Source: Holdemanella sp. (GTDB lineage: Bacteria; Bacillota_I; Bacilli_A; Erysipelotrichales; Erysipelotrichaceae). Taken from it: DNA of 21,549 nt. A program made the position numbers and the translations under genes. The notes under the pieces were generated by a model. It saw only the letters and a list, made by a program, of their open reading frames with translations. It was not told the DNA's origin and searched no databases. Where the stretch lies: the NCBI GenBank assembly GCA_021442845.1, contig JABUSD010000368.1, forward strand, positions 1-21,549, given 5' to 3'. Of this stretch, positions 7,423 through 15,851 are shown one piece after another. Position 1 is the stretch's first letter. Each line of letters opens with the position of its first letter.

Positions 7423-8364
7423 ATGCCATTACCAATTTATATCTTTACAGGATTTCTGGATAGTGGGAAAACTTCATTAATTAAAAATACCTTATTGGAT
7501 GAACAGTTCAACAATGGTTCCCGTTCGCTTATTCTTCGCTTTGAACAAGGGGAAGATGAATATGAAGAATCCTTCTTAAAAAAGGTAAATGCGTTTGTGG
7601 AAGATTTTGATAGTTTAGACGATTGTTCTTTAGAAACAATGCGTAAACTGGATAACCAGTACTGGCCTGATCAGGTTATGGTGGAATGGAATGGAACCTG
7701 GGATATTAAAACATTCTTAGATGCCCCTTTACCAGAAGACTGGATTATTGTACAGATCATCACTACAATTGATGCATCAACTTTTGAAAACTATATCAAT
7801 AATATGCGTACATTCATGTTCAATATCATCAGTACAACGGATGTGATCATCTTTAACCGCATTGAAAAGGACATGAAGAAAAATTATCTTCGTACCAATG
7901 TCAAATCAATTAATAATGCATGCCAGATTGTCTATGAAAGCATAGATGGAGACATTCTGGAATACACAGAAGAAGACCTTCCTTTTGATTTAAAATCAAA
8001 GGAATTCAAAGTAGACAATAACGATTATGGACTATGGTATGTGGATGCCTTGGAAAATGCGGATAAATATGTAGACAAAGTTGTTACAATCCAGGGAAGA
8101 GTATTAAAAGAACCTGAAAGCAAAGATCCTATCTACATCTTTGGAAGAAATGCTATGGTATGTTGTGCCGATGATATCCAGCTATATGGATATATGGTTC
8201 GAAGCCGAGATATCAATGCCTTGAAAGATCATGCCTGGATTGAATTGAAAGCAACTATGAAAGCTGTCTTTGATCCAAACTTCGCAAGAAATGTACCAGC
8301 CCTTATTGAAGAATCTGTTACTTATATGGATGCACCGGATGATGAATTAGTCTATTTCAGCTAG
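7423..8364 (+). CDS. CobW-like GTPase fused to a YcgQ/DUF1980-like C-terminal domain
   Basis: Product of 313 aa. AAGGTGG, overlapping the end of the previous gene, is the ribosome-binding site, so the two genes are coupled. Residues 1-185 are CobW-like: P-loop GFLDSGKTS (10-18), a VEWNG stretch (87-91) at the place of the usual EPSG, and FNRIEKD (144-150) at the place of NKxD. The CxCC metal motif of the family is missing. Residues about 205-305 (VDKVVTIQGRV, YIFGRNAMVCCADDIQLYGY, WIELKATM) resemble the C-terminal domain of YcgQ/TIGR03943 proteins, whose CCxAD-type motif is seen at 247-250. YcgQ/YcgR-type proteins are often under zinc control in other Bacillota, which fits a role in zinc supply with its neighbour. 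The domain match is by eye. Confidence 0.75.
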   Translation: MPLPIYIFTGFLDSGKTSLIKNTLLDEQFNNGSRSLILRFEQGEDEYEESFLKKVNAFVEDFDSLDDCSLETMRKLDNQYWPDQVMVEWNGTWDIKTFLDAPLPEDWIIVQIITTIDASTFENYINNMRTFMFNIISTTDVIIFNRIEKDMKKNYLRTNVKSINNACQIVYESIDGDILEYTEEDLPFDLKSKEFKVDNNDYGLWYVDALENADKYVDKVVTIQGRVLKEPESKDPIYIFGRNAMVCCADDIQLYGYMVRSRDINALKDHAWIELKATMKAVFDPNFARNVPALIEESVTYMDAPDDELVYFS

Positions 8365-8381
8365 AGAAATCTAGCTTTTTT
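8359..8381 (+). terminator. Terminator of the CobW operon
   Basis: AGCTAGA-GAAA-TCTAGCT plus T6; the TAG stop of the second CobW gene (8362-8364) is within the first arm. The loop is a GNRA tetraloop. Confidence 0.9.
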
Positions 8382-8387
8382 CATGTA

Positions 8388-8413
8388 AAAAAGCGAAGGA
8401 CCCTTCGCTTTTT
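8388..8413. terminator. Bidirectional terminator between the CobW operon and polC
   Basis: AAAAAGCGAAG-GACC-CTTCGCTTTTT is symmetrical, with A-tract and T-tract on both strands. It ends the minus-strand polC operon (stop at 8412-8414) and backs up the plus-strand terminator at 8359. Confidence 0.9.
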
Positions 8414-11400
8414 AAAATAATGTCATCTGATTTTCATCATCCAGATTTTCTAAGGATTGCATCTGATCAAGACGATCCAATAAAGTTTTGGATAACTGTG
8501 TTCGTTTTAATACATCTTCCTTTGATAGGAATGGTTTTTCTTCTCTTGCCTTGACAATGGATTTACCTACGTTATCACCCAGACCATCTATTGCGGTAAA
8601 TGGTGGAATAATATAGTTAGGATTATCCGGATCAATGATAAACTCATTGGCAGCACTTCGATTGATACTGATATTTGAGAAGTGGAAACCACGCAATGTC
8701 ATTTCCAGAGCTAATTCCAATGTATCATAAATGGCATTTTCCTTATCTGACACCTTCATGGACTTATCGGCCTTGGCACGTCTGATTTCTGCCATTCTAT
8801 GGCGTATCTGCTCTTCGCCAGCTATCATTGTCTGAATATCATAGGCATCGCAGCGGATTGAGAAAAACATGCAGTAGTAACAAAGTGGCATATGCACCTT
8901 AAACCATGCAATTCGTACTGCCATCATAACATAGGCAACCGCATGGGCTTTCGGGAACATATATTTAATTTTTAGACATGAATCAATATACCAGTCTGGT
9001 ACACTGTTTGCCTTCATGTCTTCAATCCATTCTGGTTTTAAACCTTTTCCTTTACGGACGCTTTCCATAATGGTAAATGCCATCTTTGGCTTTAATCCAT
9101 ACTGCATTAAGGCAACCATGATATCGTCACGACATCCGATTACTTCATTTAATAGGCACGTTCCATTATCAATTAAATCTTTAGCATTGCCTAGCCATAC
9201 ATCAGTTCCATGAGACAATCCAGAAATGGTAACCAGTTCCGCAAAGGTTGTTGGTTTTGTCATTTCCAGGATTCCACGTACAAATGGAGTACCAAACTCT
9301 GGAATACCCGCTGCACCAGTAATCTGATCATAGCGTGTTGAATCAATATTTAATGAATCGATCGATGAGAAGATTTTCATCGTTGGAATATCATTCATTG
9401 GGATTGTCTTGACATCAATTCCCGAGATTCTTTCCAGCATCTTCATGGCAGTTGGATCAACATGGCCTAAAATATCAAACTTTAAGATATTATCATGAAT
9501 CTGATGGAAGTCGAAATGAGTTGTCTTCCATTCAGCGAATGGGTTGTTGGCTGGATATTGCACAGGGGTAAAATCATGGACATCCATATCCAATGGAACA
9601 ACGACAATACCACCTGGATGCTGTCCAGTTGTTCGTTTTACCCCTTCACAGCCTTTTGCCAGATCCGTTCTTTTCGCTTCACTATATGGTTCTATTCCCA
9701 TTTCCTCTTCATAGCCTTTGATATAGCCATATGCCGTCTTTTCCTGTACAGTACCTACCGTACCAGCTCGAAAGACGTGGTCTTCTCCAAATACCTCTTT
9801 TGTATAGGCATGAGCATTTGGCTGATATTCACCGGAGAAGTTCAAGTCAATGTCGGGAACCTTATCCCCTTCAAATCCAAGGAATGTTTCAAATGGGATA
9901 TCCTGTCCATCACCGCGCATGATTTCCCCACAGACAGGGCATTTCTTATCAGGCAAATCAAAGCCTGATTTTATTTCTTCATCCTCTATCCACTCATTAT
10001 AGTGGCAATTCTTACATACATAATGTGGTGTCAGTGGATTGACTTCAGTAATTCCTGACATTGTCGCAACAAAGCTTGAACCCACCGATCCTCGCGATCC
10101 TACCAGATATCCATCATCATTGCTCTTCTTAACCAGAAGGTGAGATATATAATAGACAACGTAGTACCCCGCTCCAATGATACTGTCTAACTCTCGCTTT
10201 AAGCGCTTTTCAACAATTTCTGGTAGTTCTTCCCCATAAATAGTATGGGCTGTTTCAAAACAGATATCGGTTAATTTCTGATCAGAACCTGGTATATCGG
10301 GTGGATATAACTTATCCTTGATCGGATAAATTGGTTCTGTCATATCCTTTAACTTTCTTGTGTTCTTTATGACAAGCTCATAGGCTTTATCTTCTCCTAG
10401 CCATTCAAAGGCATTCAGCATTTCTTCTGTCGTTAACAGATGCTGATCAGGGGCTGAATGGGCTTTTCTTTCCGTTGCCTTATATCGATATAGCGGATGT
10501 CTTGCGTTTCCAATGGCTTTGGCATTGATATAGATATCACGAATGCGCTTTTCTCTTGGATCGACATAATGGGCATCACTGGTTGCGATAACGATTTTTC
10601 CTAGCTTTTCGGCTGCATCAATAATATATCGAAGAACCTGTTTTAAATTATCCACAGATTCAATTGATCCTCGATCCAATAGATTCTTATAGACTTCCAA
10701 TGGCTGTATTTCAACATAATCATAGAATTCCATCACTTCCAGAAGTTCTTTTTCACTACGTGTATGAGCAATTTCAAATACTTCCCCATTCTGGCAGGAT
10801 GTACCTATCAATAAATTTCCGTTTTTTCTAAAGTTTTCTAATTCCGCTCTAGGAATACGTGGCTCCGCCACGACATTTTCGGTTGATTTTCCATTATATG
10901 CCAGATATTTTGTATGCGATAAAGTAATCAGCTGGAACAATTCCTTTAATCCGTGCTTATTCTTTGCGTATACGGTTGTATGGAATGGACGCACCTTTTT
11001 AAAGCTGTCTTCCTTTTGCAGATCCTGGATAGTATCTAAAGTTGCATCGCTTCCTAATGTATTCATCATATGACAAAGAACCTGGGATAGTACTTCGGCA
11101 TCATAATTAGCACGGTGTGCGCCTTCGCCATCATAGCTTACATTATAATAACGGCATACACTTCCTAAATTATATCGTTTTGACTCTATCATCGCCTGTG
11201 ATAGCGGCAATGTATCAATAACAGGATTGGTAATCTCTTTTCTTCCACAGGCACGGCAGGCGGCATTCATAAAGCCTACGTCAAAGCGTGCATTGTGTGC
11301 AACTAATATCGAATCACCAATAAATGCAAGCAATTCATCAATGACATCTTCAATAGGTAAAGCCATATCCACATCATTCTGGTTGATATGGGTTAGACTT

Positions 11401-12704
11401 GAAATATTAGCAGGAATATTTCTTTTTGGATTGATAAATAGCTGTTTTCGATCAATTACACTTCGATACTGCATCTTAACAGCACCAAATTCTATAATCT
11501 TATCCAGTCTTGAGGATAATCCCGTTGTTTCCAAATCGAAAATGACAAATGTCGCATCCTCTAAACGTCTATGATCGTTATTGAATACGGATTTATATTC
11601 AGGATCCACCATACTCATTTCACATCCATACAACATTTTGAAATTTCGATTTGGATCCTTTTTATTGATTCCTGCCACTGCCTTCTGGGCAAATGGAAAG
11701 GCCTGTACAACCTGATGGTCACAGACACCAATGGCATCCATTCCCCATGCATAGGCTTGTTCAACAAACTTTTCAATGGCGCAGACACCATCCATTTCGG
11801 AAAAATTGGAATGCACATGCCATTCTACTCGCTTTTCAAAGGCATTATCTGTTCGTTTTCGATCAGAAATGACATCAATATTCTTTATTTTAAGGGCATC
11901 ATAACGGGAATATGTATCATAAGCCATATCACCAGTAATCTCTACGGTCATTCCCTTTTTTATTCGTTTTAATTCTTCTTCATCTTCCTTATGCACAAAG
12001 CGCTTTGCGATTAAGGCATCTTCATAATCACTGACATAAATTTCCTGCAGAATGTTGCCTGTCTTCAATTCTCTTTCTTCCATGGCGAAAATATGTCCTT
12101 CCACCACAACATTTCGCATTCCATCTCTTAAATCCGCAATCTTTACCTGTGTCTTCTTATTGTTGAATGTCTTTTTCTTCTGTTCTGGCTGGCTTGTTTC
12201 CATTGGAAGATCGACTTTTTTTACTTCAACCGCATCATCTTCTTCTATTAGCTTGCAGACCATATCCATCTTGATACCGAATCTGGAAAGCTTGTCTACA
12301 AGTAGCGGTAGATAGCGATTTAGAATCGTTAATCGATCCTCATCCTTGGTCGCAAAGCATACGATATCCCCTTCCAGATACGGATGTAGAAAACGGAAGG
12401 AACGCAAATTCTGTTCCCTTTCAACAAGGCGTTCTACATATTGATTCAACTCATTCATGGACAGCTTTGTATCTTTTGCGCTAACCGTAAAATCAACGGA
12501 TACCTGCAGTTTTAGCTGAAGTTCTATAATAACCTGTTCATAGACTTCATATGGAAGAATATGCTCCGTTTGAATCGCAAGTTCTAATTCTCTTCGATCC
12601 GAATAGAAAACGGGGTCCTTAGAAAATGTAGATGAAAGAAAGTAAGGAGCAAATTCATCGGATAGGAATTGTCCAAAGGATGTCCATACATTTGATTCAA
12701 TCAT
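8412..12704 (-). CDS. polC: DNA polymerase III alpha subunit, PolC type
   Basis: Product of 1430 aa, the normal length for PolC, the main replicative polymerase of low-GC Gram-positives. Domains in order: N-terminal region (1-190), OB-fold (about 195-275), first part of PHP (HVHSNFSEMDG, 296-306), inserted 3'-5' proofreading exonuclease with FDLETTG (389-395), ARFDVGF (472-478) and HRANYDAE (530-537), second part of PHP (about 570-740), a zinc finger with Cys897/900 and Cys922/925, and the polymerase core with PDIDLNF (950-956) carrying catalytic Asp951 and Asp953. All catalytic exonuclease residues appear intact. The Shine-Dalgarno AAAGGAG lies 6 nt before the ATG. It is last in the ftsW-coaD-rnc-polC operon, 12 nt after rnc. 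Confidence 0.97.
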   Translation of the reverse strand: MIESNVWTSFGQFLSDEFAPYFLSSTFSKDPVFYSDRRELELAIQTEHILPYEVYEQVIIELQLKLQVSVDFTVSAKDTKLSMNELNQYVERLVEREQNLRSFRFLHPYLEGDIVCFATKDEDRLTILNRYLPLLVDKLSRFGIKMDMVCKLIEEDDAVEVKKVDLPMETSQPEQKKKTFNNKKTQVKIADLRDGMRNVVVEGHIFAMEERELKTGNILQEIYVSDYEDALIAKRFVHKEDEEELKRIKKGMTVEITGDMAYDTYSRYDALKIKNIDVISDRKRTDNAFEKRVEWHVHSNFSEMDGVCAIEKFVEQAYAWGMDAIGVCDHQVVQAFPFAQKAVAGINKKDPNRNFKMLYGCEMSMVDPEYKSVFNNDHRRLEDATFVIFDLETTGLSSRLDKIIEFGAVKMQYRSVIDRKQLFINPKRNIPANISSLTHINQNDVDMALPIEDVIDELLAFIGDSILVAHNARFDVGFMNAACRACGRKEITNPVIDTLPLSQAMIESKRYNLGSVCRYYNVSYDGEGAHRANYDAEVLSQVLCHMMNTLGSDATLDTIQDLQKEDSFKKVRPFHTTVYAKNKHGLKELFQLITLSHTKYLAYNGKSTENVVAEPRIPRAELENFRKNGNLLIGTSCQNGEVFEIAHTRSEKELLEVMEFYDYVEIQPLEVYKNLLDRGSIESVDNLKQVLRYIIDAAEKLGKIVIATSDAHYVDPREKRIRDIYINAKAIGNARHPLYRYKATERKAHSAPDQHLLTTEEMLNAFEWLGEDKAYELVIKNTRKLKDMTEPIYPIKDKLYPPDIPGSDQKLTDICFETAHTIYGEELPEIVEKRLKRELDSIIGAGYYVVYYISHLLVKKSNDDGYLVGSRGSVGSSFVATMSGITEVNPLTPHYVCKNCHYNEWIEDEEIKSGFDLPDKKCPVCGEIMRGDGQDIPFETFLGFEGDKVPDIDLNFSGEYQPNAHAYTKEVFGEDHVFRAGTVGTVQEKTAYGYIKGYEEEMGIEPYSEAKRTDLAKGCEGVKRTTGQHPGGIVVVPLDMDVHDFTPVQYPANNPFAEWKTTHFDFHQIHDNILKFDILGHVDPTAMKMLERISGIDVKTIPMNDIPTMKIFSSIDSLNIDSTRYDQITGAAGIPEFGTPFVRGILEMTKPTTFAELVTISGLSHGTDVWLGNAKDLIDNGTCLLNEVIGCRDDIMVALMQYGLKPKMAFTIMESVRKGKGLKPEWIEDMKANSVPDWYIDSCLKIKYMFPKAHAVAYVMMAVRIAWFKVHMPLCYYCMFFSIRCDAYDIQTMIAGEEQIRHRMAEIRRAKADKSMKVSDKENAIYDTLELALEMTLRGFHFSNISINRSAANEFIIDPDNPNYIIPPFTAIDGLGDNVGKSIVKAREEKPFLSKEDVLKRTQLSKTLLDRLDQMQSLENLDDENQMTLF

Positions 12705-12716
12705 AACTACTCCTTT

Positions 12717-13400
12717 CTAACGAGCCATTTTATCGAATGCATCTTTTGCGGCTTTCTGTTCTGCCTTCTTCTTTGTTGTGCTCGTACCTACACCTAATAG
12801 GATTTCATCGAGATAAACTCCCATTGTGAAAACAGGAGCATTGCTTGGTCCTTCTTCTTTAATCATGCGATATTGGATTGTCTTTCTGGAATCCGCCTGA
12901 ATGACTTCCTGCAGATGTGTTTTATAATCCGTAACCTCATCGCTTTTTTCCTGGTCAATCAACGGTTTCATCACCTGGGTTAAAATTTCATCCACCGCAT
13001 CATAACCGATATCAATATAAATGGCTCCTATGCAGGCTTCAAACTGGTCAGCCAATAGACTGGCCCTATGTCTTCCTCCTGTTTTTTCTTCTCCTACACC
13101 TAGGCGAAGAAATTCATACCATCCTAATTTTTCATTCAACTTTGCCAGCGTTGCTTCACATACAGTCTGAGCACGTAGCGTTGTCATTTTTCCTTCTTCT
13201 AATATTGGCTTATGACGATAGAGCTGTTCGGCACTCCATACCTGTAATACGGCATCTCCCATAAATTCCAGTCGTTCATTGTCATCCGTTTCATTTGGAT
13301 GTTCATTGGCAAAGGATGAATGTGTACATGCTTCCTTATAAAGCATTGGATTATTGACTTTAAAGCCTCTTTCTCGAAGCCAGTCTATAAACATTCTCAT
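12717..13400 (-). CDS. rnc: Ribonuclease III
   Basis: Product of 227 aa, normal length. It cuts double-stranded RNA, including rRNA precursors. The catalytic domain (1-150) shows the signature NERLEFMGDAV (41-51), with the acidic residues Glu45 and Asp49, and DQFEACIGAIY (118-128), with Glu121. A double-stranded-RNA-binding domain follows (about 159-226; DYKTHLQE...KKKAEQKAAKDAF). The ATG overlaps the coaD stop (ATGA), with AAGGAG 8 nt upstream, so translation is coupled to coaD. A second Met two codons on is a worse fit for spacing. Confidence 0.95.
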   Translation of the reverse strand: MRMFIDWLRERGFKVNNPMLYKEACTHSSFANEHPNETDDNERLEFMGDAVLQVWSAEQLYRHKPILEEGKMTTLRAQTVCEATLAKLNEKLGWYEFLRLGVGEEKTGGRHRASLLADQFEACIGAIYIDIGYDAVDEILTQVMKPLIDQEKSDEVTDYKTHLQEVIQADSRKTIQYRMIKEEGPSNAPVFTMGVYLDEILLGVGTSTTKKKAEQKAAKDAFDKMAR

Positions 13401-13864
13401 AGTAGAATCTCCTTACTAACAACTTCAGGCACAAAAGGGGTAATATCCTGTCCATATTTAACATATTCCTTTATATTGGAACTGGATACATACATCCACT
13501 TTGGTTTTGTTAATAAACAGACAGTTTCAATCTTATTATCCAGATAGGCATTCATTTCAGCCATATTCTGTTCATAGGATAAATCCGCACCATTTCTGAT
13601 TCCACGAATCAATACAGTCGCATTGACACTATGGCATGCTTCAACAGACAATCCATGTTGTACACGGCATTCCACATTGGGAATGTGTTTAGTTGCCTCT
13701 TGAAGCCAATGAAGTCTTTTATCCAGAGTATATGATTCTTTTTTCGATGAATTTGGTGAAATAAATACAATTACTTTTTCAAACAATTTAGCCGATCTTT
13801 CAATCAGATCGATATGTCCATTTGTTACAGGATCAAAAGATCCACAAAATGCTGCAATTGTCAT
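13397..13864 (-). CDS. coaD: Phosphopantetheine adenylyltransferase
   Basis: Product of 155 aa, normal length. It transfers AMP from ATP to 4'-phosphopantetheine, the penultimate step of coenzyme A synthesis. GSFDPVTNGH (8-17) carries the TxGH nucleotide-binding motif; RGIRNGADLSYEQNMAEMN (87-105) and VSSSNIKE (126-133) are the other typical blocks. AAAGGAG lies 7-8 nt before the ATG. It sits 17 nt after ftsW/rodA and overlaps rnc by 4 nt. Confidence 0.96.
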   Translation of the reverse strand: MTIAAFCGSFDPVTNGHIDLIERSAKLFEKVIVFISPNSSKKESYTLDKRLHWLQEATKHIPNVECRVQHGLSVEACHSVNATVLIRGIRNGADLSYEQNMAEMNAYLDNKIETVCLLTKPKWMYVSSSNIKEYVKYGQDITPFVPEVVSKEILL

Positions 13865-13881
13865 AATAACACTCCTTTCTT

Positions 13882-15138
13882 CTATTTTCTCAATTCATAT
13901 CTTCGTATATCCGAGATACAGCGCTGGGATAGACCGATTGTAGCGCATATTGCCATCAAAGAAGATCCACCTTCACTGATAAACAACAATGGGATTCCTG
14001 TCATAGGAATCAAAGCACTTACCCCTCCTACATTCAGGGCAAAGTGAATAAATAAATAAGCACAATTTCCAGTTAATATGACCTTCTTTGAGGAATCTGT
14101 TGTCTTAAAGGCATAATATAACAGTCGATAGATTAACAGTCCATATAATAGGACCAGTAATCCTAATCCAAAGATTCCTGTTTCTTCTATCATAACCGCA
14201 AAAATATAATCACTTTCTGCCTGTGTCAGATATCCAAATTTACGGGATGAAGCGCCAAATCCCTTTCCAACAATACCAGAATCGGCAATACCATATAAGG
14301 CATTGGCTGGCTGGTATCCCTGTCCATATGGATCGTTATATGGGTTTTTGGCATTATCAATACGTACGGCAATATGGGAAAGTGGTGTATTTTCCAGAAG
14401 TTCTGTTAAGAAGTTGCTGTTTGCCATAACTATTACAACCCCTACAAATGCTCCAATAAAGGCAAATATGCAAAGCTTCTGCGCTTTTCTTGTCAATGGC
14501 ATATCAACCAGAATAAAACATATAAAAGCAATGAATCCGATGATTGCCAGCGTTCCAAAGTCTCTTTGCAAAGCAATTTCAATTCCAAAGATGATAAAGG
14601 CGACAATTGGGATTCTAAAAGCGGACTTGATTGTATTAAACTTTTTTGGCTTGTCCTCTATGCGCATAAACGCAATCGCAATTAATATAATCATCAGTGG
14701 CTTGACAAATTCAGCTGGCTGAATCGACAATCCCCCTGGCAAATGAATCCACGCACGAGATCCGTTAACGGCTGGAAACAGCAACGGCAAAGCGTTTATC
14801 ACCGCATATAACGCAACCGCTAATCCCTGAAATACCGAAAATAGGCGTAATGATAAAAAACGATTGACAAACCACAGCACTAGATATCCCGCACCCATAA
14901 AGATGATCTGTTTTATCAACGCTGTCGTTACAGCTGCATCCGATATAATCACATTTTCCCCTGCCGGTGTTCCAACTGTACCCACCGCGACAGAGGTAAT
15001 CATTAAAAGACCGATTACCATCAGTAAAAAGACGCAGACACTGATTATCTTATCGCTTTTTGGTGCTAATGCTAAAAGGCTGAATTTTCTTTTTTTCTCT
15101 GGTTTTACTCTTTTTAGTTTTCTTATTTTATTCGACAT
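13882..15138 (-). CDS. SEDS-family peptidoglycan glycosyltransferase (FtsW/RodA type)
   Basis: Product of 418 aa, with a basic N-terminal tail (1-28) and about ten membrane segments. SEDS proteins polymerise lipid II together with a class B penicillin-binding protein. Recognisable blocks are NGSRAWIHLP...SIQPAEFVKP, QRDFGT (cf. the conserved acidic site in RodA/FtsW), NPYNDPYGQGYQ, ESDYIFAVMIEETG and GIPLLFISEGGSS. The last is closer to FtsW/SpoVE than to RodA, but I do not assign one. No MreC or division genes are next to it; it heads the operon with coaD, rnc and polC. The ATG lacks a Shine-Dalgarno, and an extended -10 ends 6 nt upstream, so the mRNA is probably leaderless. Confidence 0.9.
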   Translation of the reverse strand: MSNKIRKLKRVKPEKKRKFSLLALAPKSDKIISVCVFLLMVIGLLMITSVAVGTVGTPAGENVIISDAAVTTALIKQIIFMGAGYLVLWFVNRFLSLRLFSVFQGLAVALYAVINALPLLFPAVNGSRAWIHLPGGLSIQPAEFVKPLMIILIAIAFMRIEDKPKKFNTIKSAFRIPIVAFIIFGIEIALQRDFGTLAIIGFIAFICFILVDMPLTRKAQKLCIFAFIGAFVGVVIVMANSNFLTELLENTPLSHIAVRIDNAKNPYNDPYGQGYQPANALYGIADSGIVGKGFGASSRKFGYLTQAESDYIFAVMIEETGIFGLGLLVLLYGLLIYRLLYYAFKTTDSSKKVILTGNCAYLFIHFALNVGGVSALIPMTGIPLLFISEGGSSLMAICATIGLSQRCISDIRRYELRK

Positions 15139-15144
15139 ACAACC

Positions 15145-15153
15145 ATTCTACCA
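15145..15153 (-). promoter_or_regulatory. Extended -10 promoter of ftsW/rodA
   Basis: Minus-strand TGGTAGAAT ends 6 nt before the ATG at 15138. With the usual 7-nt distance the transcript would start at the A of the ATG. No good -35 at 16-18 nt spacing; a TTGACA occurs further upstream (25-nt spacing), too far to pair with this -10. Confidence 0.55.
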
Positions 15154-15174
15154 CAAATCATAATCGTTCTACAC

Positions 15175-15202
15175 TTGTCAAAAAAAGAAAAATACATATA
15201 AT
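15175..15202 (+). promoter_or_regulatory. Promoter of def
   Basis: TTGTCA (15175-15180), a 16-nt spacer and TATAAT (15197-15202). The start of transcription would be near 15209 and GAGG at 15212-15215 serves as the ribosome-binding site, so the leader is short but not leaderless. Confidence 0.7.
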
Positions 15203-15222
15203 ATATATCGCGAGGTAAACGT

Positions 15223-15774
15223 ATGAAGATTACATGTGAAAATATAATCCTGGATACAGACCCAAGAATTCGAATGAAAAGTGAACCTGTATCCCTTCCG
15301 TTAAGTGACGAAGACAAAGAATTGTTGAGCGCTATGCTTGAATATGTACGTAATTCCCAGGATGAAGAAATTGCCCAGCAAGACAATCTACAGCCAGCCG
15401 TAGGAATTGCTGCCATCCAGGTAGGTGTTCCTAAACAGCTGATTGCGGTTGTCATCCCTGAAGAAGACAAAGTATATGAAGCGGCTCTTGCGAATCCAAA
15501 AATCATTTCTGAATCGGTACAGAATTCGTATTTAGACAATGGTGAAGGATGTTTGTCTGTTCATGATGTCCATGAAGGTCACGTATTTAGACATGCTCGT
15601 ATCAAAGTTCGCGGATATGATTTAATACAGGATAAGAAAGTAGTAATTTCTGCTGAAGGTTTCTTTGCGATTGCACTTCAACATGAAATCGATCACCTGT
15701 CTGGAAAATTATTCTATGATCATATCGATGAAAACGATCCATGGAAAGAAGATGAAGAAGCGGAAGTTATTTAA
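15223..15774 (+). CDS. def: Peptide deformylase
   Basis: Product of 183 aa, the length of the longer Gram-positive (type 2) enzymes. It removes the N-formyl group from new proteins, using a metal ion. The three motifs are present: VGIAAIQVG (60-68; usually GxGLAAxQ), EGCLS (108-112) with metal ligand Cys110, and HEIDH (154-158) with ligands His154/His158 and catalytic Glu155. The ribosome-binding site GAGG lies upstream of the ATG. It is a single-gene unit with its own promoter and terminator. The acidic tail (DENDPWKEDEEAE) is within the normal range. Confidence 0.95.
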   Translation: MKITCENIILDTDPRIRMKSEPVSLPLSDEDKELLSAMLEYVRNSQDEEIAQQDNLQPAVGIAAIQVGVPKQLIAVVIPEEDKVYEAALANPKIISESVQNSYLDNGEGCLSVHDVHEGHVFRHARIKVRGYDLIQDKKVVISAEGFFAIALQHEIDHLSGKLFYDHIDENDPWKEDEEAEVI

Positions 15775-15792
15775 TCATACTTTCGCTTTTTT
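15758..15792 (+). terminator. Terminator of def
   Basis: AAGCGGAAGT (15758-15767) pairs with ACTTTCGCTT (15779-15788) with one G-U pair, an 11-nt loop and a following T-tract. The def stop lies in the loop. Confidence 0.65.
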
Positions 15793-15820
15793 GTTGCCTT
15801 ATTAATTGATATACTATACT
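15791..15820 (+). promoter_or_regulatory. Possible promoter of the RNase J gene
   Basis: TTGTTG (15791-15796), an 18-nt spacer and TATACT (15815-15820). It would give a leader of about 25 nt with AGAGGT before the ATG. The -35 match is modest. Confidence 0.4.
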
Positions 15821-15851
15821 AAAGAAGTTTGCGCGTTAGAAAAGAGGTCAT

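Noticed and set aside
9495-9968. 157-codon plus-strand open frame inside polC
   Set aside because: It is antisense to conserved polymerase motifs, lacks a Shine-Dalgarno, and has an irregular Cys/Trp/Phe-rich composition.
11571-11972. 133-codon plus-strand open frame inside polC
   Set aside because: Antisense shadow of the PHP/OB region, with no start signals.
15123-15539. 138-codon minus-strand frame over def
   Set aside because: Antisense to the def motifs and overlapping the ftsW start; Ser-rich and without a ribosome-binding site.
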